A stretch of 64,000 nt of DNA from contig JAYKKM010000226.1 in assembly GCA_035772405.1 (NCBI GenBank), forward strand, positions 1,858,501 through 1,922,500. The letters run 5' to 3'. Source of the DNA: Chrysogorgia sp. JL179-B06. Lineage: Eukaryota; Cnidaria; Anthozoa; Scleralcyonacea; Chrysogorgiidae. This document shows, piece after piece, positions 1-38,479 of the stretch. The position numbers were made by a program, and so were the translations under genes. The notes beneath the pieces are model-generated. The model was not told the DNA's origin. It made no database searches and was given only the letters and a program-made list of their open reading frames with translations. How positions within the stretch are numbered: the stretch's first letter is position 1; each line of letters begins with the position of its first letter.

Positions 1-248
1 TATCACGTTACAAATTAACTTTATGGAAAACTACATACATGTACATGTAGCTACATTCTATGACTTATAAGCTTTCCACCGATATATAGTTTTATATGGT
101 TTGCATAAAAGCCCTGGATGGTACAATTCATTGTAAAAAAGTCAGCATTTTTAGGTTAAGTCCCCCCTTAACCAAATTACAATTAGTTCGAAACAAATTC
201 TCAAGAGTTACTTAATTAATTAGTTCTTTCGAAACACGTTCTTAAAGG

Positions 249-1729
249 TTACTTATGTACTAAAAGGGCTTGCCAAGTGTTATTTAGTGGTTGCCCTTCT
301 TGTTCCATAGTTTCCGCTTTACATATTTCTATCGATTCTCTCACACGTCTCGAAAAATAGTTTTTCTCGTTGGCTATGAGTGATGCTTCTCCCCACTTTA
401 TTCTATGATCTTGTTCCAACGAGTGCTTATAGCCACTGCTGATTTCTCGGTCTGAAATTTAGAACAGCAGGACTTGTGCTCCTTCAGGCGTGTAGCTAAA
501 TTCCTTCCAGTTTTACCAATGTAATTTAGGCCACATTCGCAAGGGATCCGGTAGACACCAGGCTTTAAGGATCCATCAGTTTTGTCCTTATGCGTCTATA
601 AGAGTTGGTAGAGTTTCTGATGACTACTGTGGTATACCTTTAGACCAGCAAGAGAAAGGATCCTCTCTATCTTGTGTGAAGCTGGTCCAATATACGGAAG
701 ACATACTGAAGAGGATGGTATTTCGTTGTCTGTTGGATTGCGTCTAGGTTCCCCCAACATTCCTTGGATGGATGGCCGAGGAAAACCGTTTCTAGTAAGA
801 ACAGTGTGGACTGTGGAGATGATCAAGTTCATCTTGAAGATGATCCGCATCGCAAACAGCTCTTGCTCGATTGAAAAGAGATTTGCCAACTGAGGATTTT
901 ATGCGTGGATGGTGGAAAGAAGCATAATTCAGGTATCGGTCCGTGTGGGTTGGCTTCCGGTATACGGTGTGACCCAAAGTACCATTTGGTCTGATGGATA
1001 CCAACACATCCAGAAACGATATTGATCTTTCTTCGTTTTGGATCTCCATGGTGAACTGGATGGATGGATGGATGGAGTTTGAGGAAAGCTCATTCAGACC
1101 GTGTGACCATGTCGTAAAGGTGTCATCGACATATCTTTTCCACACTCCTGGTTTGTGGGAAGCAGTTTCCAGGGCTTTCTTCTCAAACTCTTCCATATAC
1201 AAGTTGGCCATAATAGGAGACAGAGGGGATCTCATTGCGGCTCCAGATGTTTGTTCAAAGAACTTGTCTCTCCACTGGAAACATGTCGAGCCGAGGCACA
1301 GTTTCAAGAGTTGGTAGATATCTTCAGGTGAAAGACTTGTCCTCGTAGTTAACGTTTGGTCGGAAAGTAATCTTTCTTTCGCAATGTTGCAAGCTTCGTC
1401 TATTGGCACATTCGTGAACAGGCTAACAGCCTAACCACATCAAAGCTGACCAAGATATCGTTTGGATCAAATGTAAGCTGATTTATTTCAGAGATAAAGT
1501 CCTTCGAATTAAGAACGTGGTGTGATGACTTACCGACAACTGGTTTCAAGATCTTTGCGAGATATTGCGCTAAGTCATATGTCGGAGAACCACGAGACGC
1601 AACAATAGGACGGAGAGGAACATCTTTCTTATGTATTTTTGGACAAAAAAATATAAAAAAATATTTCTGGACATCCAAAGAGAGGTTTCCAAAGTGATCT
1701 GTAATTATTGTAACCAAAACTAGGCTCAT
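249..1729 (-). pseudogene. Penelope-like retroelement, RT plus GIY-YIG, decayed
   Basis: Remnant of a Penelope-like element reverse transcriptase with a C-terminal GIY-YIG endonuclease. Read on the minus strand, 1729-1400 carries the N-terminal RT part, including PKIHKKDVPLRPIVASR and motif A (LVSFDV). After a frameshift near 1420, 1409-792 continues with NLYMEEFE and the catalytic motif KRYVDDTF. A second shift near 880 leads to 889-596. A TAG at 596-598 interrupts the frame just before the GIY-YIG core (GVYRIPCECGLNYIGKTGR), followed by NLATRLKEH. A further shift near 420 leads to a tail that ends at a TAA at 249-251. Three frameshifts and one stop show that it is inactive. The 5' end is truncated, and no target duplication was identified. 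Confidence 0.88.
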
Positions 1730-2164
1730 ATCACAATAAGTACTTTGTCATAGCTACTCCTATTAACATAATATTAATAAATTTTTTGTCCAACTTTTTC
1801 TACCGAGCAAGAACCTTAATATACACATTTTTAACCCCGCACTTTACCCCACAAATAAAACTCCCCCTCTGGATTTCGTAGTCTAGCTACGTGCCTGGTG
1901 TTTACAATTCTTCATATATTGTATAAGCATATTTTGTTCTTAAGACATTCAGATTTGTTTGCTATATATAAATTTCTGGCACGTAAAATGCAAATTCAAA
2001 TAATATTCTTCACTTGAGAAAAGCAAATTAGCAGCAGTCAATGTGCAATGAATATGTTTTATGTAATGAGCGATTTTTTCAAAAAAAGATGTGGCAAACG
2101 ACTATAAGAAGCCTAAATTACAAAGTCATTATTAGCTAAAATGTGGCTAAACGCTACTCTATTT

Positions 2165-2359
2165 AAATAATAGAATATGTTTGCCCGGGTCTCTATAACG
2201 TTATCGAAACCCGAGTGACGTAATAAAAACACGAGAGAAGTGTAGGGAGAAGCACGAGCCGCCGAGGCGAGTGCTTTCCCAACTTCTCGAGTGTTTTTAT
2301 TACTTCACGAGGGTTTCGATCACGTTATAGAGACCCAAGCAAACGTATTCTATTATTTT
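2165..2359. mobile_element. Hairpin MITE, arms about 80 bp
   Basis: The left end (AAATAATAGAATATGTTTGC) reappears in reverse complement at the right end. The arms continue through GGGTCTCTATAACGTTATCG and a stretch reading AATAAAAACACGAG. The short centre contains an AGCACGAG/GAGTGCTT stem. It has no coding potential. Confidence 0.7.
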
Positions 2360-2429
2360 TGTAAATAATTCAGAAACAATTTCTTATACTTTGGCAGGAT
2401 AATTACGATATATAACGCTTTTGATTTAA

Positions 2430-3183
2430 AGTGCCTATGAAACGAAAACTAAGTTTGTTTTATTTGAAAGAACTTTTAAAATAATGAAGAATATTAATTT
2501 ACAGCTCTTTCATATTTCACTTCGTTCTCGAGATATTTAGACTTATGTGATATTCAAATGAGATAACCTATGACGTTAAAGGGTTTGCAATACATTTAAA
2601 CATATTGAAAAATGGTGTATATCTTTAAGATTATTAAACGAAATCACTTGAAACTTTGCATGTGGATACAGACAACTAAACTGGAGAACATCGTTCTAGT
2701 TTTACATCTTGATTTCTAAAATAAAATGATTTGTTTTCTCTTCCGTCCCAAACATTTGCGGGTTGGTACTGGTTTAGCATATTTTCACGAACTTAACCAA
2801 TTCTAAACTGAAGTTTAACTTTGGTGCAACACGTAGCTATGTAAGAAAACAAAGATTTTTTACAAAGAGACTTAGAGGTCTGGGAACTATATCATTACTA
2901 TTGTAACATTGAAACTTGAACGATGTTCTTCAGTTTAGTGGTTTGTATCCACATGCAAAGTTCCAAGTGATTTAGTTTAATAATCTTAAAGATATACACG
3001 ATTTTCTAATATGTTAAAATGTATTGCAAACCCTTTGACGTCATAGGTTATCTCATTTGAATATCACATAAGTCTAAATATCTCGAGAACAAGTGAAATA
3101 TGAAAGAGGTGTAAATTAATATTCTTCATTATTTTAAAAGTTCTTTCAAATAAAACAAACTTAATTTTCGTTTCATAGGCACT
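2430..3183. mobile_element. Foldback DNA element with TTAA target duplication (754 bp)
   Basis: Near-perfect inverted arms of about 300 bp begin AGTGCCTATGAAACG and end with its complement. The element sits between TTAA (2426-2429) and TTAA (3184-3187). TTAA duplications are typical of piggyBac and Kolobok elements. There is no transposase ORF, so it is non-autonomous. Confidence 0.75.
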
Positions 3184-3740
3184 TTAATGCAAATTCTCAT
3201 TAGTAACTGACGTCATTCGGGTCTCCGTAGCTAGCCTGATAGGTTTGTATTTTTTAAGATATTGAAGTCATTTAGACATAATTATATTCATTTTTTGTAT
3301 AAATAATAGGCTGTACCAATATTCTTCCAAGAACCACATTTTTTTCTGAAGAAAATAAGAACCTGTTTTCCTAATTTCCCATGCAGTAAGCACCAATTAT
3401 ATAAGTAAAAGTAAGTTGGCCGGCCGTAGCCGGAGGCGACCCGTAAGGGGTAGGCGCCACTCCTATCCCTGGAATTAACCACTTACCCCAACCAGAGCTG
3501 GTACCAATTTTATTTAAGGCTCTTGGTGAAAGCCCGACCTAAATTAGCACTGCTCATTGGATTATGGCAACACTAATTTTCAGTCTTTCGGGACCGATAT
3601 ATGAACAAGGTGGTAATCACTGTGGTAACCCATCCAGTTAGTGTACCAGAGGTACGGTGCTTAACTTTGGAAAGTCAAGCAGCCGCGGTCACTGACCACT
3701 ATATTATACCTATATAATATACTGACCACTATATTATACC

Positions 3741-3790
3741 TTTTTAGGCTAACTTGAAAAACACAGGTTCTTATATGCGGGGTTTTACTG
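3741..3790. mobile_element. End fragment of the MITE family found at 48569-49086
   Basis: This stretch (AGGCTAACTTG, then GGTTCTTATATGCGG, then GGTTTTACTG) matches the right terminus of the element at 49040-49086 with few differences. Only this end is present. Confidence 0.6.
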
Positions 3791-4340
3791 TATTTAATCT
3801 CAGTCCATGCGTTCTCTTCTGCACGAACAGCGCTCGTCTGTACGTATTACTCCGCCTGCCATAGGGTAGCGCGGAGGTTTAAAATGGCCGCGTCTGTTTG
3901 ATCGTCGACACGTGCACAATTTCCTTGTGAATTGTGTACATCAAGTGACATCAATAGACATTTAGGGACTTTATAGTCTTGAGCAGTTCCATTAACCCCC
4001 ATTTGTTTTGCCACCTTGTGTATATTTCGTTGCCTGCAGGCACAGTGAACGCCTGAGCAGGAGTCTTGTTTTATATAATTTCCAAAAACGTTTGACGTTC
4101 AAAACAGTCGGGAAAGACTACAAATTAGTTTACATAAACAGGGCTTTGAATGAGATTTTTGCCGTACATATGCGGAATGCCTGGATCCTGTTTCACGCCA
4201 TGCATCACTTTTCAAATTTAGCTGATTTTCAAATTTAGCTCCCGACTATTTTGAACGTCGAACGTTTGTGAGAATTACATAAAATAATGTTTGCGACAGA
4301 CGAGCGCTGTTCGAGAGGAGAATGGGACTGAGATTAAATA
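3791..4340. mobile_element. Foldback element, about 50-bp terminal inverted repeats
   Basis: The left end TATTTAATCTCAGTCC runs into AACAGCGCTCGTCTGT. The right end is its complement, ending GGACTGAGATTAAATA. A second inner pair (ACGTTTGACGTTCAAAA against its complement near 4245-4268) extends the palindrome. The transposon end fragment at 3741-3790 directly abuts it. Confidence 0.65.
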
Positions 4341-4979
4341 CTCTGTGCTTTGGACGTAGAAACAAATTAGCGGTACGTAAACGATTTGTTTCAGTATTCC
4401 TATATTATTAAAAGCATTATTAATTATTGGGCTGCCTTTGGTTTTTAACTATGTCTTCATGTGTGTTAAAATCATCGATACAGATTGGATATTTGCTGTA
4501 GCGTTGTTAATCTTTTCCCTATGCATCATGCGTTGCCTAAATCTTGTTTGTTTGTCCTCAAATCAGCCCAGAGGTTTTCCCGCCAAAACTAACCGGTGTA
4601 TATGCGCAAACCTATAGCACGGTTACGCAGCCAATCAACGCGCGTAATTTTGCGTTTTGAAACAATCGAAACAATACCATTGAAACAATAACAAACAAAT
4701 CTGTAATTATATATCTCAATACAAAGTAAGGTAATGGCAAAGGTGATAAATTCATTAGACCATAACATGATCTTGTTGTCATTACGTTTTTTACCTACAT
4801 ATATACAAACGAAACTATTCGATACGATAAATAACATCGGCTGCATGCCTAAATATGATCTATAAGTATAAGCAATACACGTGTGCAAATTTCTCCATGT
4901 TTTAACAATGTAAACTGATTGAATTATCTTTGTCTTGATTACTTCAAGGTTCTTTCAGATAAAACACACATTGTCCTAA
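4341..4979. other. 3' flank of the carrier gene
   Basis: AT-rich sequence downstream of the carrier stop codon on the minus strand. It probably includes the 3' UTR, but no clear AATAAA signal was found on the minus strand here. No other feature was recognised. Confidence 0.4.
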
Positions 4980-31275
<26,296 letters not shown>

Positions 31276-32049
31276 ATTGCTTAAGCTAGTAGCAAATATG
31301 ACACACTGATGATATCAGTTCATTCGACTCTTGACCGCCTCATGATCTCGTACGTAACATTAGCCGCTGGCGGGGTTCTGGCTGGGCGACTTTCGGAATT
31401 CGGATATACGCGTAACAGGTGTTTCGCAATTCGGCTCAACAACTTTGAAACCTACATGAAAATTGGTCAAAATGTGATGGAGATATCATATCTGAACACT
31501 TTATATCATAAATTAGCCTCCTCATTATGATGACCATACCAATTTCTATCTGACTATCCATGAATCCCAGGGTGAATTTCACGAGATCTCTGTCATCTGT
31601 GCCTAAAAATTGGAAATCTTGCGCGCTGCGCCAGTAGCCGTAGGCAATTCTTTTCGAATATTTTGTGAAAATTGCTACTCCGTTGCCAAAAGGAACGCAG
31701 GCTCAGCTGGGTACGAATTGGATGGTTACTTCATGTAAACTTATCTCCAACACAACTATATAAACAAAATCAAGTGTATCATCGAAGTTTCTGAAACTTT
31801 TTGTGTCGGAGACTTCTCTCTGTACATGAAGATTTTGGTGTCCGAGACTTTTACCGACAAAAGCCGACAAAAACCGACAAAAGCCGACAAAAAAACAGAC
31901 AACGTATACCGACAAAATTTTCTAGCAGTGAGCATAGCCTGCGTACAGACGCTCGCGGGCGCAAAAAGGCGGCGTCTGTGTTGTGTGTTCTGTAATTTAT
32001 GCCGATTATTCGCAATGCTTATAGATAGTGTTTATGCCTTATAGTAAGT
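31276..32049. other. Region upstream of carrier exon 1
   Basis: No coding feature was recognised. It should contain the carrier promoter, but no clear TATA box or other core motif was seen. A short degenerate run of CCGACAAAA units lies at about 31850-31915. Confidence 0.4.
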
Positions 32050-32280
32050 AGACTTGCTCCAAGTCTGCCTTTTGATTGTTTCGGATTTATTTAAAGACCG
32101 GTTTGTTTCGAGAAGACGGGTTTATTTCGAGAGCATGGTTTGGTTTCAAAGACGGTTTGTTTCGAGGTTTTGAAAAGAACCTGTCTCGAAACAAACCCGT
32201 ATTCTCAAACAAACACGTCTTTAAACAAACCCGAAACAATCAAGAGGCAGACTTGGAGCAAGTCGACTTGGAGCAAGTCT
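32050..32280. mobile_element. Foldback hairpin (231 bp)
   Basis: AGACTTGCTCCAAGTCTGCC opens it. The right end carries two complement copies of ACTTGGAGCAAGTC in tandem. The arms are built from variants of GTTTGTTTCGAGA. It lies upstream of the carrier gene. Confidence 0.7.
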
Positions 32281-32608
32281 ATGCTTATAGCAACTGACGA
32301 GTCAACCTCGTAATCGGCACTCGACGGCTACCTAGAAATATCGTATGATTAACAATCCAATTCCCTATCATCCTCGAACCAAAATTATGCCGACTATAAA
32401 CAGTCACCCTTCGAAAGTTTTAGCAAACTTAATGTGCCGCGGTAAAACATTGAAAACGGAAGTACTTCTTAACCAATTGAATATCACGTATTAACTAAAT
32501 TTTCTGAGTGACCAATCATGGTCTACTATAAAAATTCCTTATAGTAGCTACGTCACAGAACACGATTAACGGCGCTGGTTGTCAAAATTCAAATTTCACA
32601 GACGGTAG

Positions 32609-32739
32609 CACTCTCCTCCGCAGAGGCTTCTTGCACTTTTTTTAGAGTTCGGGCAAATAGTTTGGGCAGCACGGATAGCCCACCTATAAGTATTACCCGA
32701 ACTCTAAAAAAGCGCAAGAAGCCTCTGCGGAGGAGAGTG
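32609..32739. mobile_element. Hairpin MITE with 9-bp duplication (131 bp)
   Basis: The termini CACTCTCCTCCGCAGAGGCT and complement continue as arms of about 45 bp (TTTTTAGAGTTCGGG). They are flanked by the exact 9-bp repeat AGACGGTAG at 32600-32608 and 32740-32748, which suggests a Mutator-like or Merlin-like mechanism. The element at 46727-46844 has related termini. Confidence 0.8.
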
Positions 32740-32756
32740 AGACGGTAGCACCATAG

Positions 32757-33245
32757 ACTGGATAGGAAACTAAGATCACGTGCGACGTTTCCAGCATGCT
32801 GATTGGTTTAGACACCAGTTGATGGCGTTTGGTCGCGTGAAAACCTAGTTGCAATTCGTGATGTCACGAAGATGTCACGAATACACAGATTTTACCATAG
32901 GTAGCCCAAATGTTGTTATAATTTCTTATTTTGTTCATTAAAGAACGTTTACCGAACGACGAAAGACGACAAACAGCCGATCCACGAGCGAAATGAAAAC
33001 TCGCCCCATTCCCCTCATTAGCTACGCGCGACACAATCACATCACGTCAGCTTGCAGTAAATTGTGTCGCGCGTAGCTAATGAGGGGAATGGGGCGAGTT
33101 TTCATTTCGCTCGTGGATCGGCTGTTTGTCGTCTTTCTTCGGGCGGAGATAAGACCCTGGGAACGAGGTTGCTTTCTTCGTTCGGTAAACGTTCTTTAAT
33201 GAACAAAATAAGAAATTATAACAACATTTGGGCTACCTATGGTAT
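32757..33245. mobile_element. Palindromic element with CAACCTCG insertion, copy A
   Basis: A mirror around AATTGTGTCGCGCGTAGC: the left arm (CCATAGGTAGCCCAAATG ... GAGCGAAATGAAAACTCGCC) is repeated inverted to 33240. The right arm is interrupted near 33140-33178 by GGCGGAGATAAGACCCTGGG, a CAACCTCG-family piece. The leading segment (ACTGGATAGGAAACTAAGAT) recurs inverted at 57485-57600. Confidence 0.65.
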
Positions 33246-33262
33246 AAGTGAAAGCATCACGT

Positions 33263-33336
33263 CAACCTCGTCCCCAGGGCCTTCGCGGTGCGAGGCAAGA
33301 TGGCGGGCGAGGCGAGCGAAGGCCCTGGTTGTAGGA
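33263..33336. mobile_element. CAACCTCG hairpin, GC-rich variant
   Basis: CAACCTCGTCCCCAGGGCCT, then TCGCGGTGCGAGG, then GAGGCGAGCGAAGGCCCTGG. The complement occurs at 56890-56956. Confidence 0.6.
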
Positions 33337-33345
33337 TTTAATTGA

Positions 33346-34802
33346 ATTAAATGCTCACAACTGTCCCCATTGGTCAATAATTAAATTGTGCGGGAAAGCA
33401 AACTACTATTGCAGGAGATAATGAAATGAACATGTTAGTGATCAGTTTGATCGAAACTCCAAAGAAACGATATCCGAAGAAACCACTGATCTATATAAGA
33501 GGACTGGATAGAGCATCCTTTGTTTGAGCGCCACCGAAATTGAAGCCGGATGTTTTGAGCTGCGGCCAGCTCCACTGCGGTTCAGTATCGCTATATTTAC
33601 GCTATATTTTACTGTTGTGGAATCGTAGTTTTTGCATATAACCACGAAATAGCTGAACAAAGCAAACCCATTTTGACAGGGTACATCATGAAACTACAGA
33701 AAACTTAAAAATGTGGATAAAAATTGAATCGTAAGTAAATAAGTTCATATTTTGACGAACTTTCGAAGCCGGCCGCAGCACTATCTATACACTACAAACG
33801 GCGAGATTGATAAGAATAAAAATCTGTGATAATACCACGATTATTGAATATTTACAGTCGAGTTGATTTATTTAAAGGGCAGGATGACGTGAAATGTGGA
33901 TAGGCTGCACTTATATTTTTGGTTTATAGTGGACTCATGTCATGTATAAATTATGTCATTTTGATAAAAAAGTGTATCTATATGTAATATTTTGGTACAA
34001 TATTTGCTATTGAAATTTAACCACTATGAAGGAAGGAATTTGAAGGTGAAACAGTAAGACAACTAATAGTGGCTTTCTATAGAATAATTGTACTGTATCA
34101 TAAACTTTGTCCATGATTTGATTAAAGAAACATTTTTAATATTTCTCATGTGTATTTTGATTCTATATAATAAACCTTCTAAACCATTGCTGGTTAATAT
34201 TAAAACTTTAATATATTTCTTAGCCATAGTGATCAACCAGGCCAAATCCATATTTTCCCCCCTCATATCTTAAACAGGTTTAGGCACAAAACAATTAATT
34301 TCATAATAAAAAATAGCATATATTTTTCTCCAGTAATTTAACTTGCTTTTCTTGTTTCTTAACTAATATTGATTTACATAATGCGAATGTTTGGATTTTG
34401 TTTCATATTTTAATCCTTGAAATTGCAAGCTGCATGGTAATGGCTATTAAATAAGTTAAGGTGGTTTCCTATACTAAAGGAAACCACCAATGCACAGTGT
34501 ACATGAAAATAATTACATGAATCAATTCATTCTACTATACTGTACAGCAGCTACATCTATAAGCTATTCGCATAACATTCATCCTGCTCAAACTGTAATA
34601 ATGCAAATAGAATACATTTTACCAGCAGCACTATATTCATTTATAATATTGGGCCATCAACCTGTCAACATTGTTTATAGAGCTTGATGATAACCATGTG
34701 CTTGACTGAAAACCATGTTTATGGCTTGATCAAGATCATCACCAAGTACTATAGTATGTATGGTCAGAATGTGCCATCGGCATCTTGGGAAGGAAACCAT
34801 AT
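33346..34802. other. AT-rich intergenic stretch
   Basis: No gene, RNA or clear repeat was recognised. The short ORFs lack family resemblance. Confidence 0.5.
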
Positions 34803-34810
34803 AGGATCTG

Positions 34811-34939
34811 GGCGCTTTCTCAATATATGAACAACCGAAATACAAACCAATCCCTAACCCAAATCCTAACCCTAAAACTGACTTGGGTTGATGCTATAAT
34901 AATTTTATATTTTGGTTGCTCATATATCGAGAAAGGGTC
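34811..34939. mobile_element. MITE family GGCGCTTTCTC, copy 2, exact 8-bp duplication
   Basis: Same sequence as 30980-31097 in the same orientation, flanked by the exact repeat AGGATCTG (34803-34810 and 34940-34947). An 8-bp duplication points to a hAT-like mechanism. The interior has telomere-like CCCTAACC/CCTAACCC bits. Confidence 0.82.
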
Positions 34940-35246
34940 AGGATCTGTCTGAATCAGAGAGAAGCACAGTAGCCCTATCCTCTTCAACCATCAGAGAAAT
35001 GAAGATTGATAAATATTTAAACTGCATGGCTCCTCTAGGGACTACAATCAAACAAAGCTTTCTTGATTTTTAATTTAAAAATAACCACTATCAAAATATA
35101 TACATGTATACCTACAGGTACTTATAGCCATAAATACTGTAGCTACTATATTTGTCTTTATATTCCTGGTTGAACACTATTCACTCACAGAAAATTAGGT
35201 TAATGATTTAAATAAATCATCCTGGTATTCAAAGGGTACCAGAATG

Positions 35247-35543
35247 GGCATGTTGTAACATGGACTGATAAAACATGGACTGATAAAACATGGACTGATA
35301 AAACATGGACTGATAAAACATGGACTGGTTAAACATGGACTGATAAAACATGGACTGGTAAAACGTGTAGCTGTGAATGTATGATGTCTACATTAACAAA
35401 TAACCCCAAAACAACAAAGATCCTAACCCTCCATGTTTTACCAGTCCATGTTTTATCAGTCCATGTTTTATCAGTCCATGTTTTACCAGTCCATGTTTTA
35501 TCAGTCCATGTTTTATCAGTCCAGTCCATGTTTTACAACATGC
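35247..35543. repeat. Inverted arrays of a 15-bp unit
   Basis: The left array (35256-35365) has about seven copies of CATGGACTGATAAAA. The right array (35431-35535) has the complement (CATGTTTTATCAGTC). Flanking TGGGCATGTTGTAAC and complement extend the inverted repeat. Some copies read GGTTAAA or GGTAAAA. Confidence 0.85.
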
Positions 35544-36248
35544 CACCAGAATGTGTTTATTATTTTCTGAGTTATGTTTTCTATTTGGGCATACATATTG
35601 CATACATAACATTTGTTTACAGCTAAATAAACGCCATTAACATTCAAATATATTTCACAAAAATCGAAATATCTATTTAAAAGACTACCACAAATGTTGA
35701 AATTAGTGTTGCCTCTTTTCCGGCAGTTTACAACCTCAAAAATCTTTTATAGTTTTCAGGTTGTGTGTTAGAACGACTTTTGCCTATCAAAATGTTGTCA
35801 TCTTGTTGGTTTGCTACCATCGAAATTTGAACTCGCAAATTCCTTTTTCCCTACGTTTTTGGGCTAAACAACTAAAAATTGCTCTCCGAAGGCTTCCCGT
35901 GTCCTTTTCTTCTCATGATACAAAAATCGGTCTGATCCGAAAAGAGAAAAAAGCAAATATACTAAAACTATAATTACGCAAAAGTAAAATATTCTACTCT
36001 AGATGTTCTATCCAGTCCTCGAATATATTCTAATATAGATCAGTGGAACGCCGGAACACTTATTGGATATTTATCGTCTTTGTGGAAGTGAAAATAAGAG
36101 GATGAATCATGTATTCCATAAGCCAGGTCTTTGGTAGGTCTTTGGTAAAGTTAGTTAATACTACACGCTCGATGTTCATATTCGGAAAAAGTGAAAAACA
36201 TCTCACTCGTACTGAGTCTCTCATGATTACACAGTAGACAAACTAGCG

Positions 36249-36390
36249 GGAAAATTTTCAACATGTCCTCACCCTTATTTTGATGGTAATCATCAATTGC
36301 CATTTTGTGTTATTTTGATGATAATAGTCAAAATAACGTCAACTCTACAGATCTCAATTTTGGACTGAACTGCGCATCTTGTCCGCCATT
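36249..36390. repeat. Segment duplicated inverted at 56736-56862
   Basis: GGAAAATTTTCAACATGTCC, then CTTATTTTGATGGTAATCAT through to CTACAGATCTCAATTTT. The same order appears on the minus strand of 56862-56736. It lies about 60 bp upstream of the transposase start codon. Confidence 0.8.
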
Positions 36391-37859
36391 GCTGTAAATA
36401 GCGAAGTGATTTCCTTGGAGTTCTCCACTTTAAATATCTTATTTATCTACAATGTCAATGTATTCAAAACGCCAAAGGAAAAGGAAGAAAATCCAGTCAC
36501 TTGAAGAGTTAATGGATGATATCTCCAATGAGCTGGAGCCGCCTAAACAAGCTAGTTTAGCCAAAGGCAAATAAATAGTTGTGCGTTCCCAAAGAGATGG
36601 AACAGGAAAGCGGGTCTTCCACACCAAATATCAACCGAACAGAAGGACTAAAAAGTCCCTTGATAGCAAAGTAGTAGAAGGGAAGGAGATTCCTCAAGGT
36701 AAAGAAAGTAAAGAATTAAAAGAAAGTTACTATATTATATATATTACAGTAATTGTAATAAAATCCGCCTTGAAACTGATAAATATATATAAATATACAG
36801 TAGTAGCTTTGTACAGACTACAGTACATGTAAATTACTATTATTATTATTTTCTAATATCATTATGTAAAGCGTCATGTAGTAGATACTTTGGAGGATCC
36901 ATGCCAATGCAATGAAGAAGCACAATTGGGTAAGTATTTTCGTAAAGATTTTGAAGTCATAATAATTATCATTTGATTTTTCATCTGAGCTTTTGTAAAC
37001 ATGCATGGGACTGTCCTAGGCCTAAAAATCTGGGTTTATTTCAACTGTTGGCCTATAGCCCAGCTGGACTCACAGTGTATTAAAACATGACTTTTAGAGT
37101 GGCAGAGTGCTTTTTGCAGCATGGCAGCCAATATTATCTCAATCCAAGCATGCTCAAAATTGCATTCTGTATCTCTTATTTTTATTAGAGGAAGGCGTGC
37201 GGGCAAAATGGGGAAGCGCGCGGGGAGTGGATCGAGGAAAATCGGAGGAGCATTCGATTTTCCTCCTGCTACGTGCGCCTTTTCTAATAAAATATATAAG
37301 CCTATGTGGAGGAGAGAGATTCTGTATAGTAACACTGGACCAATAAGGAATAGCCGTTACTGGACCTGTTGGGGAAAAACATTAGATATAACTGATGGTC
37401 TGATGGATCATGGGATTATCCAGTATAAATAAAGTTATTTTAATTTTAGTTAAAATTTATGTGATTTTGTTGTTAAGATGAAATGCTTAATGAAATAGAA
37501 GAAACATTGGAAGGCTGGGGTGGGAAAAAAATGAAGACTTGGGCTACAAGAATGGAAGCTGTGAATACAGCTTGGGAAGGCCATCGTACTGAAATAATGG
37601 AATCTGTGCTGGCTTCAATTGGATTTCGACCAAAAGAGTGCTCAAGGTGTACTATTTGTACTGATTATCTCATCCGATGCATTCAGTGTGGACCTGAAAA
37701 TCTATGTAGGGAGTGTGATGAGAGTGTCCACTCTCAACTACCTTTACATGACCGAGATATTTTTGCTGATGGGTACTATCAGCCTATTGCCCCATGCCAA
37801 AGTATTTCTACTGATGGTACAATTCAGTCAGTTAGTAAGTATCCAACCAATGCATGTAC

Positions 37860-38160
37860 AGTACCATATACAAAATTAGAAGTGTGAAAAAATTTATATC
37901 CTTTTTTAGGTTGCTTATTGTCATTTATACTTCCTATTATGACAATCTTTTTGTCAAAGTGTGCTTAATTGTTGTAAATGTACCATACGTGATACCAAAT
38001 GTATATATTTATAGATTTGCTTTTGTCTTTTCCTTTTCTTTGACTACCACATCACAGCCTTATGATATTGAACCAAGGGGTATAGCTCAGTGGTTAGAGC
38101 ACTCAATTTCTGTTTGAGAGGTCTCCGGTTCAATCCCGGATACCCCCTGATATTAACATT
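37860..38160. repeat. Segment duplicated inverted at 53850-54215
   Basis: From AAAATTAGAAGTGTGAAAAA through TATAGATTTGCTTTTGTC to the tRNA-like gene and CTGATATTAACATTAATT. The same blocks occur in order on the minus strand of 54215-53850, with indels in the AT-rich middle. It lies in the KDZ gene intron after exon 3. Confidence 0.8.
38077..38146 (+). tRNA. tRNA-like gene, copy 1 (anticodon loop reads TCT)
   Basis: GGGGTATAGCTCAGTGGTTA opens it; B-box GGTTCAATCCC; 3' end TACCCC. A cloverleaf folds with anticodon stem CTCAA/TTGAG and loop TTTCTGT, so the anticodon would be TCT (Arg). The rest resembles tRNA-Cys, and the first acceptor pair is missing. It may be a pseudogene or SINE head. A copy with one difference is at 53857-53926. 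Confidence 0.5.
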
Positions 38161-38479
38161 AATTTATTATTATTAAAGTATGCAGTAATTTCACCATTCC
38201 TTTGTGCAATTGTTAGCAACAACTTCAAAAATTATAATACAATCCAAACTCCAGAAGAAAACTCAAGATACAAGTAAATACACAAGAGAATTTTGAGTAT
38301 ACAGGCTATATACTGTAGGTAAAAATTTGTCTTGTGTGTTTACTCTAGTATGCAAGATGTTTATTTTCAGAGTTTGTTTTATATTGTACTTCACCATACT
38401 AATTGTATATTATACTAATATATATGTATCAAGCTATTCATAAGCATTTTAAATGGATTTATACAATAAAAATAATTAA

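Noticed and set aside
37095..37440. Overlapping ORFs between KDZ exons 2 and 3
   Set aside because: Exons 2 and 3 already join in phase without this stretch, and neither frame shows family similarity; treated as intron.
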